Below, in pieces: positions 1 to 5,674 of a DNA stretch of 8,158 nucleotides. The first letter of the stretch is position 1; the number at the start of each line of letters is the position of its first letter. The stretch spans positions 1-8,158 of the forward strand of contig CACXHI010000126.1 of the NCBI GenBank assembly GCA_902767395.1, read 5' to 3'. Made by a program: the position numbers and the translations under genes. Below the pieces are notes generated by a model. That model worked only from the letters and a program-made list of their open reading frames with translations. It did no database searches and was not told the origin of the DNA. This DNA is from Oscillospiraceae bacterium. Lineage in GTDB: Bacteria > Bacillota > Clostridia > Oscillospirales > Oscillospiraceae.

Positions 1-2
1 AC

Positions 3-221
3 GACCGGCCTGTGCCCCCGATCCTGACCTCGGGCGACCATGAGAAGGTGGCCCGCTGGCGGCGCAAGCAGTCGATCCTGCGCACGATGCACCGTCGCCC
101 CGACCTATTTGCCAAGCTCCGCCTGCCGGACAAAACAAAGGCCGAGAAGAAGTTTCTCAAGGAACTGGAGGAGGAAGACCATGAATTCCAAGCTCGATAC
201 GCTGAAAACCTGGGTCGATGA
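3..221 (+). CDS. trmD: tRNA (guanine-N1-)-methyltransferase TrmD, C-terminal end (5' truncated by window edge)
   Basis: Only the last 72 codons are in the window. TrmD uses S-adenosylmethionine to methylate N1 of G37, next to the anticodon, which prevents +1 frameshifting. The visible peptide begins [20 protein letters not shown] and continues with an Arg-rich stretch ending in RRPDL. This matches the TrmD C-terminal signature (VPxxLLSGxHxxIxxWRxxxS followed by TxxRRPDL), which includes the catalytic Asp of the SGDH motif. After RPDLF comes a charged tail rich in Lys and Glu that ends at the TGA at 219-221. The reading frame is open to the left edge; the GTG at 12 is an internal Val, not the start. 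The last 41 bp overlap the sirtuin start, so the two genes are almost certainly co-transcribed. The identification rests on a short but well conserved stretch. Confidence 0.85.
   Translation, partial: DRPVPPILTSGDHEKVARWRRKQSILRTMHRRPDLFAKLRLPDKTKAEKKFLKELEEEDHEFQARYAENLGR
167..175 (+). promoter_or_regulatory. Shine-Dalgarno site that fixes the sirtuin start
   Basis: GGAGGAGGA lies 5 nt before the ATG at 181, inside the trmD coding sequence. It decides between the ATG at 181 and a longer open frame reaching back to 40. The longer version would add 47 Arg/Ser-rich residues that are only the shifted reading of trmD. Confidence 0.75.
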
Positions 222-897
222 GGCCCAACGCATCGTCTTTTTCGGCGGGGCGGGGGTATCCACGGAGAGCGGGATTCCTGATTTCCGCAGCGTGGACGGC
301 CTGTACAATCAGAAATATAAGTACCCGCCCGAGACGATCATCTCTCATACCTTTTTTGAACGCCGGCCCGAGGAATTCTTCGAGTTTTATAAGGAGAAGA
401 TGCTGCCGCTGGGCTTCGAGCCGAATGTGACGCACAAGGTCCTCGCCCGCTGGGAGCGGGAGGGAAAGCTGACCGCCGTGGTCACGCAGAACATCGACGG
501 CCTGCACCAGAAGGCGGGGAGCCGGAATGTGCTGGAGCTGCACGGCTCGGTTCTGCGCAATTTCTGTGTCCGCTGTCACCGCGCCTACTCCGCCGAGTTC
601 GTCAAGCACAGCAAGGGCGTTCCCCGCTGCGACTGCGGAGGCGTCGTCAAGCCGGACGTGGTGCTCTATGAGGAGAGTCTGGATCAGGACGTGATGGAGC
701 GCGCCGCCCGGGCCATCCACGAGGCGGAGCTGCTGATCGTGGCGGGAACCTCGCTGACCGTCTGGCCCGCCGCAGGCATGATCCGCTATTACCGGGGCAG
801 TCGGCTGGTTCTCATCAACCGCGACGAAACCCCCTTCGACAACGAAGCCGACCTCGTCCTCCATGAATCGCTGGGCGAGGTGTTCCGGGCGCTTTGA
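181..897 (+). CDS. cobB: Sir2-family NAD-dependent protein deacylase (sirtuin)
   Basis: A 238-residue cytoplasmic enzyme that removes acyl groups from lysine using NAD+, giving nicotinamide and O-acetyl-ADP-ribose. Family hallmarks in order: the NAD-binding [14 protein letters not shown] at residues 23-36; TQNIDGLH at 102-109; the catalytic His121 in LELHGS; a zinc site from Cys129, Cys132, Cys150 and Cys152 (CxxC, then CxC); GTSLTVWPA at 189-197; and the NAD-adenosine site INRD at 212-215. Its length is that of compact single-domain bacterial sirtuins, with no extra domains. I do not see the Tyr-x-x-Arg pair that marks desuccinylases such as E. coli CobB, so deacetylation is the more likely activity; that part is inference. 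The start at 181 is set by a strong ribosome site, and the gene overlaps trmD by 41 bp. The usual TrmD neighbour in many Firmicutes is rplS, so the position is notable. The symbol cobB is by family convention; the substrate is unknown. Confidence 0.93.
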   Translation: MNSKLDTLKTWVDEAQRIVFFGGAGVSTESGIPDFRSVDGLYNQKYKYPPETIISHTFFERRPEEFFEFYKEKMLPLGFEPNVTHKVLARWEREGKLTAVVTQNIDGLHQKAGSRNVLELHGSVLRNFCVRCHRAYSAEFVKHSKGVPRCDCGGVVKPDVVLYEESLDQDVMERAARAIHEAELLIVAGTSLTVWPAAGMIRYYRGSRLVLINRDETPFDNEADLVLHESLGEVFRAL

Positions 898-954
898 GAA
901 GGGGATCGGGGCAGGAAACTGCAGTGGCGCTCCTTTCGCGCCTGCCGATGCGCG

Positions 955-1034
955 CCCACGCTCGGTAGCGGCGCACACCAGTGCGCCACGCTTCCCCACG
1001 CCCGGTAGCGGCGCGCATCCAGTGCGCCACGGTT
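955..1034 (+). repeat. Two-copy tandem repeat (40 bp units), each with a 7-bp hairpin
   Basis: Copy 1 is 955-994 and copy 2 is 995-1034; a third CCCACG starts at 1035. Both contain the core CGGTAGCGGCGC followed by CCAGTGCGCCACG, with a few substitutions and compensating 1-nt indels. Each unit holds an inverted repeat. Copy 1 pairs GGCGCAC (970-976) with GTGCGCC (981-987) around ACCA. Copy 2 pairs GGCGCGC (1010-1016) with GTGCGCC (1022-1028) around ATCCA. The difference between the copies turns an A-T pair into a G-T wobble, so the fold survives in a + strand RNA. The role is unknown; it resembles an intergenic REP-like element. Confidence 0.7.
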
Positions 1035-1060
1035 CCCACGTAACGAAACGGAGGGGGACG

Positions 1061-1085
1061 GATTCTTCGACTCGCTCGGAATGAC
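1061..1085. repeat. Dispersed-repeat-like intergenic element (imperfect palindrome)
   Basis: The stretch GATTCTTCGACTCGCTCGGA and the following ATGAC form an imperfect palindrome (ATTCTTCGA against TCGGAAT). From memory, this motif family, whose reverse-strand translation begins HSERVEES or similar, recurs many times between genes in clostridial and other genomes and often yields spurious small ORFs. Only one copy is visible here, so the claim of genome-wide repetition is established knowledge by resemblance, not shown by this window. It sits 26 bp after the tandem hairpin repeat and may belong to the same composite element. Confidence 0.5.
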
Positions 1086-1359
1086 GCACGGGGAAAGGAA
1101 TGCCGCCTCCCGCTCCGTCTGCGGATTGTGTACGGATTATGTATGCTCAACTTGAATATATGACTAAAAATACAAAAAATGCAAAAGATTCGGAAAAATG
1201 ACGATTGGAGATTCTGAATATTTAGCCCTAAAACAATGAAACTACAGGGATTACTCAATCAATTTCGCGCGATTCCACCAAACATGCAAATATCCGGTTA
1301 TTCAAAATATAGGAATATCCCCAAATCTCAGGAATTGTGAAAAAAGTGTTAAATTGTGA

Positions 1360-1388
1360 TTGCAAAATTTGAGATTCTGTGGTATGTT
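1360..1388 (+). promoter_or_regulatory. Candidate sigma-A promoter for the membrane protein gene
   Basis: TTGCAA (1360-1365) and TATGTT (1383-1388) are separated by 17 bp. Each matches the sigma-A consensus at four of six positions, and together they lie 62 bp upstream of the ATG at 1450 at the end of the A/T-rich island. An exact direct repeat AATTGTGA occurs just upstream at 1333-1340 and 1352-1359 (19 bp spacing), a possible regulator site. The prediction is by eye only. Confidence 0.35.
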
Positions 1389-1449
1389 ATGAGCAACAAT
1401 CATGAGGGTTCGTCTGTCTATGACAAAGCGGCTCTGACAGGAGGACGCG

Positions 1450-1989
1450 ATGCGCTCCAAACGCTATCTCAAGGACTATCAGCTTACGCCCACCGTGACG
1501 GCGAAGGGACGCCTTTCCCCCGTTGCGAGCTACGTCGGCGCCTACCACCGCTTTACGGCGGAGCCGGAGACGATGCGCCGCGCCAAGCGATCCTATCTGG
1601 TTCTCGCCGCTGCGGCGGTGCTTCTGCTGGCGGTGCTGCTCTGGTTTTCCGACGTGATGGACCGCGAACGCCGTTATCTGCTGATCCCGATGGCCTTTAA
1701 CGTTTTCCCCGCCTTCGGCGTGGTGATGGGCGCGATTCGTCTGCGCGCCGCGCCGGAGAAAATGACCCTCCGTCAGCGCGATCAGATCTGCAACCGGCTT
1801 CCTGCCTTCAGCTTCGGCCTGATGGTGCTTGCCGTCCTGTCCTTTGCCGCGACGGTGGCCCAGCTTGCGATCAACGGCGTCCGGCTTCCCACGGCGCTCT
1901 ACTGTGCCGATGCGCTGGCGCTGGCTGTGGTGAGCGTTTTCGTCTTTCGTCTGCGCACCGTGCTCAAGACGGCGATCGTTTCCGAATAA
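1450..1989 (+). CDS. Unrecognised four-helix integral membrane protein
   Basis: A 179-residue protein whose family I do not recognise. A polar, basic N-terminus of about 45 residues without a cleavable signal peptide is followed by four hydrophobic segments: about 48-67 (Ala/Leu-rich), 76-97, 118-141 and 148-168. It ends in a short basic tail. Arg/Lys-rich stretches flank helix 1 (RRAKR at 43-47) and helix 2 (DRERR at 71-75, RLRAAPEK at 97-104). By the positive-inside rule the N-terminus, the helix 2-3 loop and the tail probably face the cytoplasm. No catalytic or metal-binding pattern is evident. The start is supported by AGGAGG (about 1439-1444) six bases upstream. It lies 139 bp before oppA on the same strand, with two inverted repeats between, so co-transcription with the transporter is possible but unproven. 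Clean frame, good ribosome site and helix pattern make it a real gene; function unknown. Confidence 0.75.
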   Translation: MRSKRYLKDYQLTPTVTAKGRLSPVASYVGAYHRFTAEPETMRRAKRSYLVLAAAAVLLLAVLLWFSDVMDRERRYLLIPMAFNVFPAFGVVMGAIRLRAAPEKMTLRQRDQICNRLPAFSFGLMVLAVLSFAATVAQLAINGVRLPTALYCADALALAVVSVFVFRLRTVLKTAIVSE

Positions 1990-1994
1990 GGCCC

Positions 1995-2010
1995 GCGCGC
2001 CATGGCGCGC
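1995..2010. repeat. Perfect 16-bp palindrome after the membrane protein gene
   Basis: GCGCGCCATGGCGCGC is its own reverse complement and starts 6 bp after the stop codon at 1987-1989. As RNA it could fold as a 6-bp G/C stem with a CATG loop. No T-run follows (AAAACACC), so it is a weak terminator candidate at most; it could also be a dimeric protein site. Confidence 0.5.
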
Positions 2011-2023
2011 AAAACACCCCCCG

Positions 2024-2047
2024 CACCTTGCCCCTCCGGGCAAGGTG
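2024..2047 (+). terminator. Perfect 10-bp hairpin; terminator-like without a T-run, or attenuator of oppA
   Basis: CACCTTGCCC (2024-2033) pairs exactly with GGGCAAGGTG (2038-2047) around the loop CTCC. No T-run follows, so classic intrinsic termination is uncertain. Its location between the membrane protein gene and oppA suits partial termination or mRNA 3'-end stabilisation. Confidence 0.45.
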
Positions 2048-2095
2048 ATGACCCTCTGCTCTCCCCTCGGTATTTACGGCGCGGAACCGCGTCGC

Positions 2096-2120
2096 TAAAT
2101 ATAAATATTATAATTGGAGG
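2096..2120 (+). promoter_or_regulatory. oppA: A/T-rich leader and ribosome binding site of oppA
   Basis: A sudden A/T-rich run (2096-2115) ends in GGAGG (2116-2120), which lies 8 nt before the ATG at 2129. An unstructured A/T-rich leader would favour strong translation of the receptor. I could not place a convincing oppA promoter: TTTACG (2073-2078) with TAAATA (2096-2101) has 17-bp spacing but poor matches. Confidence 0.55.
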
Positions 2121-2128
2121 AAAAAATT

Positions 2129-4513
2129 ATGCACAACGTCAAGAAGCTGCTTGCGCTCCTGTTGGTCGTTGCCATGGTCGCCGCTCTGTTTGTCGGCTGC
2201 CAGGACGCCACCGATCCCACCGGAACCAAGTCGGCGTCGGACACCACGCCCGCTACCTCGGGCAACGGTGACACCACCCCCGCGACCAGCGGCGAGACTC
2301 CCGCGACCGGCGACACCCCTGTCACTCCCGCCAACGATACCCTCGTCATTGCCAACGGCTCCATGGAGCAGAAGTTCAGCCCCTTCTTCTACACCACCGT
2401 TTACGACGGCACGGTTGTGGACAAGGTTTCCGGCTATCTGTTCGGCTTGGACCGTGAGGGCAACCCCATCCTCGACGGCATGAACGGCGTGGTTCGCGCC
2501 TACAACGGCACCGACTACACCTACAACACCATGGCCAACTGCGAAGTGACTCAGAACGACGACGGCACCGTGGACTACGACATCACCATGCGTGACGACA
2601 TCAAGTTCTCCGACGGTCAGCCCGCCACCATCGACGACGTCATCTTCGGCATCTACGTCACCTGCGATCCCACCTACGACGGATCCTCCACCCTGTACTC
2701 TGTGCCCATCGAGGGTATGAAGGAGTACCGCGCCGGCATGGAGCCTCGCGCCGACGTCATCCTCGCTGCCGGTCCCGACGGCTACACCGCCAACGACCTC
2801 TACACCGAGGAGCAGTACAATGAGCTCTGGACCTACTACAACGAGCAGGGCCCCGAGGCCTTTGTACAGGCGATTTTCGACTATCTGGTTGCCAACGGCC
2901 AAAGCGAAGAGAGCGACTCTGTTGCTGCCAAGGCTGCCAAATGGGGCTTTGAGGATCTGGCGGAAGACGCCACTGCGAAGGACTTCTGGGACGCGATTGT
3001 TGCGGCCTATGATTCCGTCGAAGAGGCGGAAGAGTCCGAGGCTGCCGACGGCCTGACCCGTCTGCAGCTTGCCAAGAACGCTCTTGGCGCTGATTACATG
3101 GCCGGTGTCTCCACCGGTGAAGGCGCGGACTACATCTCCGGCGTCATCCGTACCGGCGACTACAGCATGAGAGTCCACTGCACCAAGTTTGACGCCAAGG
3201 CCATCTATGAGATGGGCTTTGTCGTTGCTCCTCTGCACTACTACGGCGACGCCTCCCAGTACGACTACGAGGCGCACAAGTTCGGTTTCCCCAAGGGCGA
3301 CCTCCGCATCGTCAAGGAGCACACCACCGAGCCTATGGGCTGCGGTCCCTACGTTTTCAAGGGCTATGCCAACAACGTCGCCTCCCTCGAGGCCAACCCC
3401 AACTACTTCATGGGCGAGCCCAAGATCAAGAACGTCAAGTATCAGTACGCGATCGACTCCGAGTACGTTCCCGGCATTGTGGCCGGCACCTTTGACGCTG
3501 CCGCTCCCAGCCTGAACGAGACCACCGTCAATGCCATCAAGGAAGCCAACTCCAACAAGGAGCTCTCCGGTGACGTCATCGACACCGAGCTGGTTGACTA
3601 CCGTGGCTACGGTTACCTCGGCTGCAACGCGAACCTCGTTTGCGTCGGCGGCGACGCTGCCTCCGAGCAGTCCAAGAACCTGCGTAAGGCTCTGATGACC
3701 GTTCTGGCCATCTGCCGTGACACCGTTATCGCCTCCTACTACGGCGACCGCGCTGTCGTGATTCAGTACCCCATCTCCAACACCTCCTGGGCCGCTCCCC
3801 GTCCCACCGACGAGGGCTACCACAATGCTTACTCCACCGCTGTGGACGGCTCCGCCATCTACACCGACGACATGAGCGAGGAGCAGAAGTATGAGGCCGC
3901 TGCGCAGGCCGCTCTGGCTTACCTCGAGGCTGCCGGCTACACCGTCGAGAACGGCAAGGTCACCGCTGCTCCCGAAGGCGCCAAGGGTCTGTCTGTTGAG
4001 AACGCCTACGAGATCATGATCCCCGGCATGGGCCAGCAGGATCACCCCGCCTACGGCATCGCTGTCAAGGCGCAGGAAATCCTCCGCTCCATCGGCTTCG
4101 AGATCTCCATCGCCGACGTCACCGGTTCTGTCTGGAACGCTCAGCTCAACGCCAACACCGCTGAGATGTGGGCCGCTGCATGGCAGGCTTCTGCTGACCC
4201 CGACATGTATCAGACCTACCACAGCTCCAATGCTGACGGCAAGGGAACCAACTCCAACCACTACCAGATCAAGGATAACGACCTCGATGACATCATCATG
4301 GAAGCCCGCGTCTCCGCCGACAACGCTTACCGTAAGGCTGAGTACAAAGAGGCTCTTGAGATCATCATGGACTGGGGCGTTGAGCTGCCTCTGTACCAGA
4401 GAAAGGACGCCAACCTGTTCTCCGCTGAGCGTGTCAAGCTTGACACCCTCCCCGGCGATCTGACTCCTTTCTATCCTTGGGATGCTGAGATCTACACGCT
4501 CGAGCTGAACTAA
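2129..4513 (+). CDS. oppA: Extracellular peptide-binding lipoprotein of an ABC importer (SBP family 5, OppA/DppA type)
   Basis: A 794-residue receptor that would bind oligopeptides outside the cell and hand them to the OppB/OppC channel. Residues 1-23 are a lipoprotein signal peptide (KK, then a Leu/Val/Ala core) with lipobox FVGC, so Cys24 is the lipidated residue. Residues 25 to about 72 form a Thr/Pro/Gly/Ser linker with repeated TPATSG. Family-5 landmarks follow: FSDGQPATIDDVIF at 160-173, CGPYVFKGY at about 405-413, EANPNYFMGEPKIKNV at 421-436, and a C-terminal ELPLYQRKDANLFS region. The usual family length is 530-600; the excess is the linker plus an acidic, helix-prone insert at about 200-335. 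Strong C-ending codon use suggests high expression. The ATG at 2129 is preferred over a TTG at 2114 because GGAGG overlaps the latter. Family 5 also includes nickel and sugar receptors, so peptide specificity is inferred from the operon. Confidence 0.93.
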   Translation: MHNVKKLLALLLVVAMVAALFVGCQDATDPTGTKSASDTTPATSGNGDTTPATSGETPATGDTPVTPANDTLVIANGSMEQKFSPFFYTTVYDGTVVDKVSGYLFGLDREGNPILDGMNGVVRAYNGTDYTYNTMANCEVTQNDDGTVDYDITMRDDIKFSDGQPATIDDVIFGIYVTCDPTYDGSSTLYSVPIEGMKEYRAGMEPRADVILAAGPDGYTANDLYTEEQYNELWTYYNEQGPEAFVQAIFDYLVANGQSEESDSVAAKAAKWGFEDLAEDATAKDFWDAIVAAYDSVEEAEESEAADGLTRLQLAKNALGADYMAGVSTGEGADYISGVIRTGDYSMRVHCTKFDAKAIYEMGFVVAPLHYYGDASQYDYEAHKFGFPKGDLRIVKEHTTEPMGCGPYVFKGYANNVASLEANPNYFMGEPKIKNVKYQYAIDSEYVPGIVAGTFDAAAPSLNETTVNAIKEANSNKELSGDVIDTELVDYRGYGYLGCNANLVCVGGDAASEQSKNLRKALMTVLAICRDTVIASYYGDRAVVIQYPISNTSWAAPRPTDEGYHNAYSTAVDGSAIYTDDMSEEQKYEAAAQAALAYLEAAGYTVENGKVTAAPEGAKGLSVENAYEIMIPGMGQQDHPAYGIAVKAQEILRSIGFEISIADVTGSVWNAQLNANTAEMWAAAWQASADPDMYQTYHSSNADGKGTNSNHYQIKDNDLDDIIMEARVSADNAYRKAEYKEALEIIMDWGVELPLYQRKDANLFSAERVKLDTLPGDLTPFYPWDAEIYTLELN
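2240..2329 (+). repeat. Degenerate in-frame repeats encoding the TPATSG linker of OppA
   Basis: The DNA encodes successive DTTPATSG, DTTPATSG, ETPATG and DTPVTP units right after the lipidated cysteine. The codons differ between copies (for example ACCTCGGGC against ACCAGCGGC), so the peptide repeat is kept while the DNA has drifted. It forms a flexible tether between the membrane anchor and the binding domain. Confidence 0.7.
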
Positions 4514-4545
4514 TCTCCATCCTTTTCGCACAGTATCATATCTCT

Positions 4546-4574
4546 GCGGGCGGAGGGCTCGTCCCTCCGCCCGC
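4546..4574 (+). terminator. Perfect 12-bp G/C hairpin just after oppA
   Basis: GCGGGCGGAGGG (4546-4557) pairs exactly with CCCTCCGCCCGC (4563-4574) around the loop CTCGT. It starts 33 bp after the oppA stop. CTCAAAAAGGG follows instead of a T-run, so the likely roles are to protect the 3' end of the oppA message from exonucleases or to pause or partly terminate RNA polymerase, rather than to stop it completely. Confidence 0.6.
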
Positions 4575-4579
4575 CTCAA

Positions 4580-4624
4580 AAAGGGAGTGCCGATCCCTCT
4601 TCGTGATTGATCGGCGCTCCCTTT
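4580..4624 (+). terminator. 16-bp hairpin between oppA and oppB, probable leaky terminator
   Basis: AAAGGGAGTGCCGATC (4580-4595) pairs with GATCGGCGCTCCCTTT (4609-4624) around a 13-nt loop, with one U-G wobble (4588 with 4616). The A-side and T-side ends of the stem are the usual layout of a Gram-positive terminator, but only TTT precedes GG, so substantial read-through into oppB is expected. It lies 5 bp after the first hairpin and 45 bp before the oppB start. Confidence 0.55.
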
Positions 4625-4669
4625 GGCATTCCTTAGCGTTAAACAAATGAAAGAGACGGTGAATCTCAG

Positions 4670-5662
4670 ATGCTGAAATACTCCCTCCGACGGTTGGCGT
4701 ACAGCGTGATCATCCTGTTCTTCGTCATGCTCATCATCTATACTCTGATGTACATTATGCCCGGCAACTACATTCAGACGAAGGCGATTGAGCTTGCGAC
4801 CAAGCCCGGCGCAACCAAGAGCGCCGACGATTGGCTGGCCGATCTGAATAAGCAGTACGGCATGGATCAGGGCTTGATCAAGGGCTATTTTACGTGGCTC
4901 GGCAGCGCTTTTCAGGGCGAGTTCGGCGATAGCTGGAAATGGAATATGCCCTGTACCGAGGTTTTCTCCTCGCGTATTTGGTACAGCTTTGCGCTGAACG
5001 TTGTCGTCATGTTCTTTGAAATCCTGATTGCAATCCCCCTCGGCATTCATGCTGCTAGGAAGCAGTATGGCTTTGCCGACTATTTTGCGACTGTCTTTGC
5101 GATGGTCTGCATTTCCATGCCCTCCTTCTTCCTGATTACTGTTTTGAAGCTGGTCTTCGCGGTCAAGCTGAAGTGGTTCGATCTGACCGGTATGATTGAC
5201 CCGCGTATCCACGACAGTCTTTCTGACTTTGGAAAATTCCTCGACGTGGCAAAGCACTTCGTTCTGCCTGCCGTCGCTTTGGTCATCATCAGCATTGGCG
5301 GTCTGATGCGTTATACCCGTACCAACATGCTGGAGGTGCTCTCCTCCGACTACATCCGTACGGCCCGCGCCAAGGGTGTGCCGGAGCATAAGGTCATCTA
5401 CTCTCATGCTTTCCGCAACACCCTGATTCCTCTGATTACCATTCTCGGCGGCTCTCTGGTGTCCCTGTTCTCCGGTGCCATCATCACCGAGCAGCTCTTC
5501 GGTCTGGAAGGAATCGGTCAGGCATCCTATCAGTCCATGGTTGTCGGTGATATTCCGTTCACCATGTTTTACCTTGGCTTCGTTTCCATTCTGACGCTCC
5601 TCGGCAACCTGCTGGCGGATCTCCTGTACGCGGCTGCCGATCCTCGCGTCCGTCTGTCCTAA
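4670..5662 (+). CDS. oppB: Peptide ABC transporter permease, OppB/DppB type
   Basis: A 330-residue inner permease subunit of normal family length. Helix 1 is at about residues 9-29 and is followed by the extracellular loop characteristic of the family, ending in GEFGDSW at 83-89. Further helices lie at about 104-127, 137-160, 198-214, 251-273 and 296-320. The ATPase-docking EAA loop is DYIRTARAKGVPEHKVIYSH (227-246) followed by AFRNTLIPL. The GLEGIGQ and C-terminal DPRVRL motifs are also typical. It would pair with OppC to form the channel. The ribosome site is weak (GGTGA at 4658-4662, 7 nt before ATG), in contrast to the strong sites of oppA, oppC and oppD. Together with the two upstream hairpins this suggests permease synthesis is kept below that of the receptor. 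The stop is 12 bp before oppC. Confidence 0.95.
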   Translation: MLKYSLRRLAYSVIILFFVMLIIYTLMYIMPGNYIQTKAIELATKPGATKSADDWLADLNKQYGMDQGLIKGYFTWLGSAFQGEFGDSWKWNMPCTEVFSSRIWYSFALNVVVMFFEILIAIPLGIHAARKQYGFADYFATVFAMVCISMPSFFLITVLKLVFAVKLKWFDLTGMIDPRIHDSLSDFGKFLDVAKHFVLPAVALVIISIGGLMRYTRTNMLEVLSSDYIRTARAKGVPEHKVIYSHAFRNTLIPLITILGGSLVSLFSGAIITEQLFGLEGIGQASYQSMVVGDIPFTMFYLGFVSILTLLGNLLADLLYAAADPRVRLS

Positions 5663-5674
5663 GGAGGTGCGGTT

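Larger units (their letters stand above)
898..1449. other. Gene-free intergenic region, 552 bp
   Basis: No convincing coding sequence on either strand. Bases 898 to about 1120 are GC-rich and carry a tandem hairpin repeat and a dispersed-repeat-like element. From about 1121 to 1410 the base composition switches to clearly A/T-rich, unlike anything else in the window, and ends in a candidate promoter and the ribosome site of the next gene. An imperfect stem (GCA and GGCGC against GCGCC and TGC, 921-945) just after the sirtuin stop has no T-run and is not a convincing terminator. The short open frames here read as shadows of the repeats. Confidence 0.7.

Noticed and set aside
40..180. Longer N-terminus for the sirtuin
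   Set aside because: The extra residues are the shifted reading of trmD. The family's N-terminus and the GGAGGAGGA site both favour the ATG at 181.
955..1034. CRISPR array
   Set aside because: The two units are directly adjacent without spacers, diverged from each other, and there are no cas genes.
157..1089. 310-codon minus-strand frame over the sirtuin and the repeat region
   Set aside because: It is the in-register shadow of the sirtuin, extended through the dispersed repeat (giving the RHSERVEES start typical of spurious calls).
1387..2043. 218-codon minus-strand frame over the membrane protein gene
   Set aside because: It is again in register with the sense gene, and the composition (His, Arg, Gln) is that of an antisense shadow. 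The sense frame has a ribosome site and four membrane helices.
2109..2114. TATAAT as the oppA -10 box
   Set aside because: The transcript would start within or after the ribosome binding site (2116-2120), and no -35 lies 16-18 bp upstream (ACCGCG there).
2114..2128. TTG at 2114 as the oppA start
   Set aside because: It overlaps the GGAGG ribosome site of the ATG at 2129 and would place acidic residues before the signal peptide.
2002..2271. Small + strand ORF before and into oppA
   Set aside because: It starts inside the 1995-2010 palindrome, lacks a ribosome site and overlaps the well-supported oppA start in another frame.
4647..4676. Nine-codon ORF (MKETVNLRC) overlapping the oppB start, possible leader peptide
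   Set aside because: No ribosome site precedes it, the peptide has no regulatory pattern, and an ATG in such a gap is easily due to chance.
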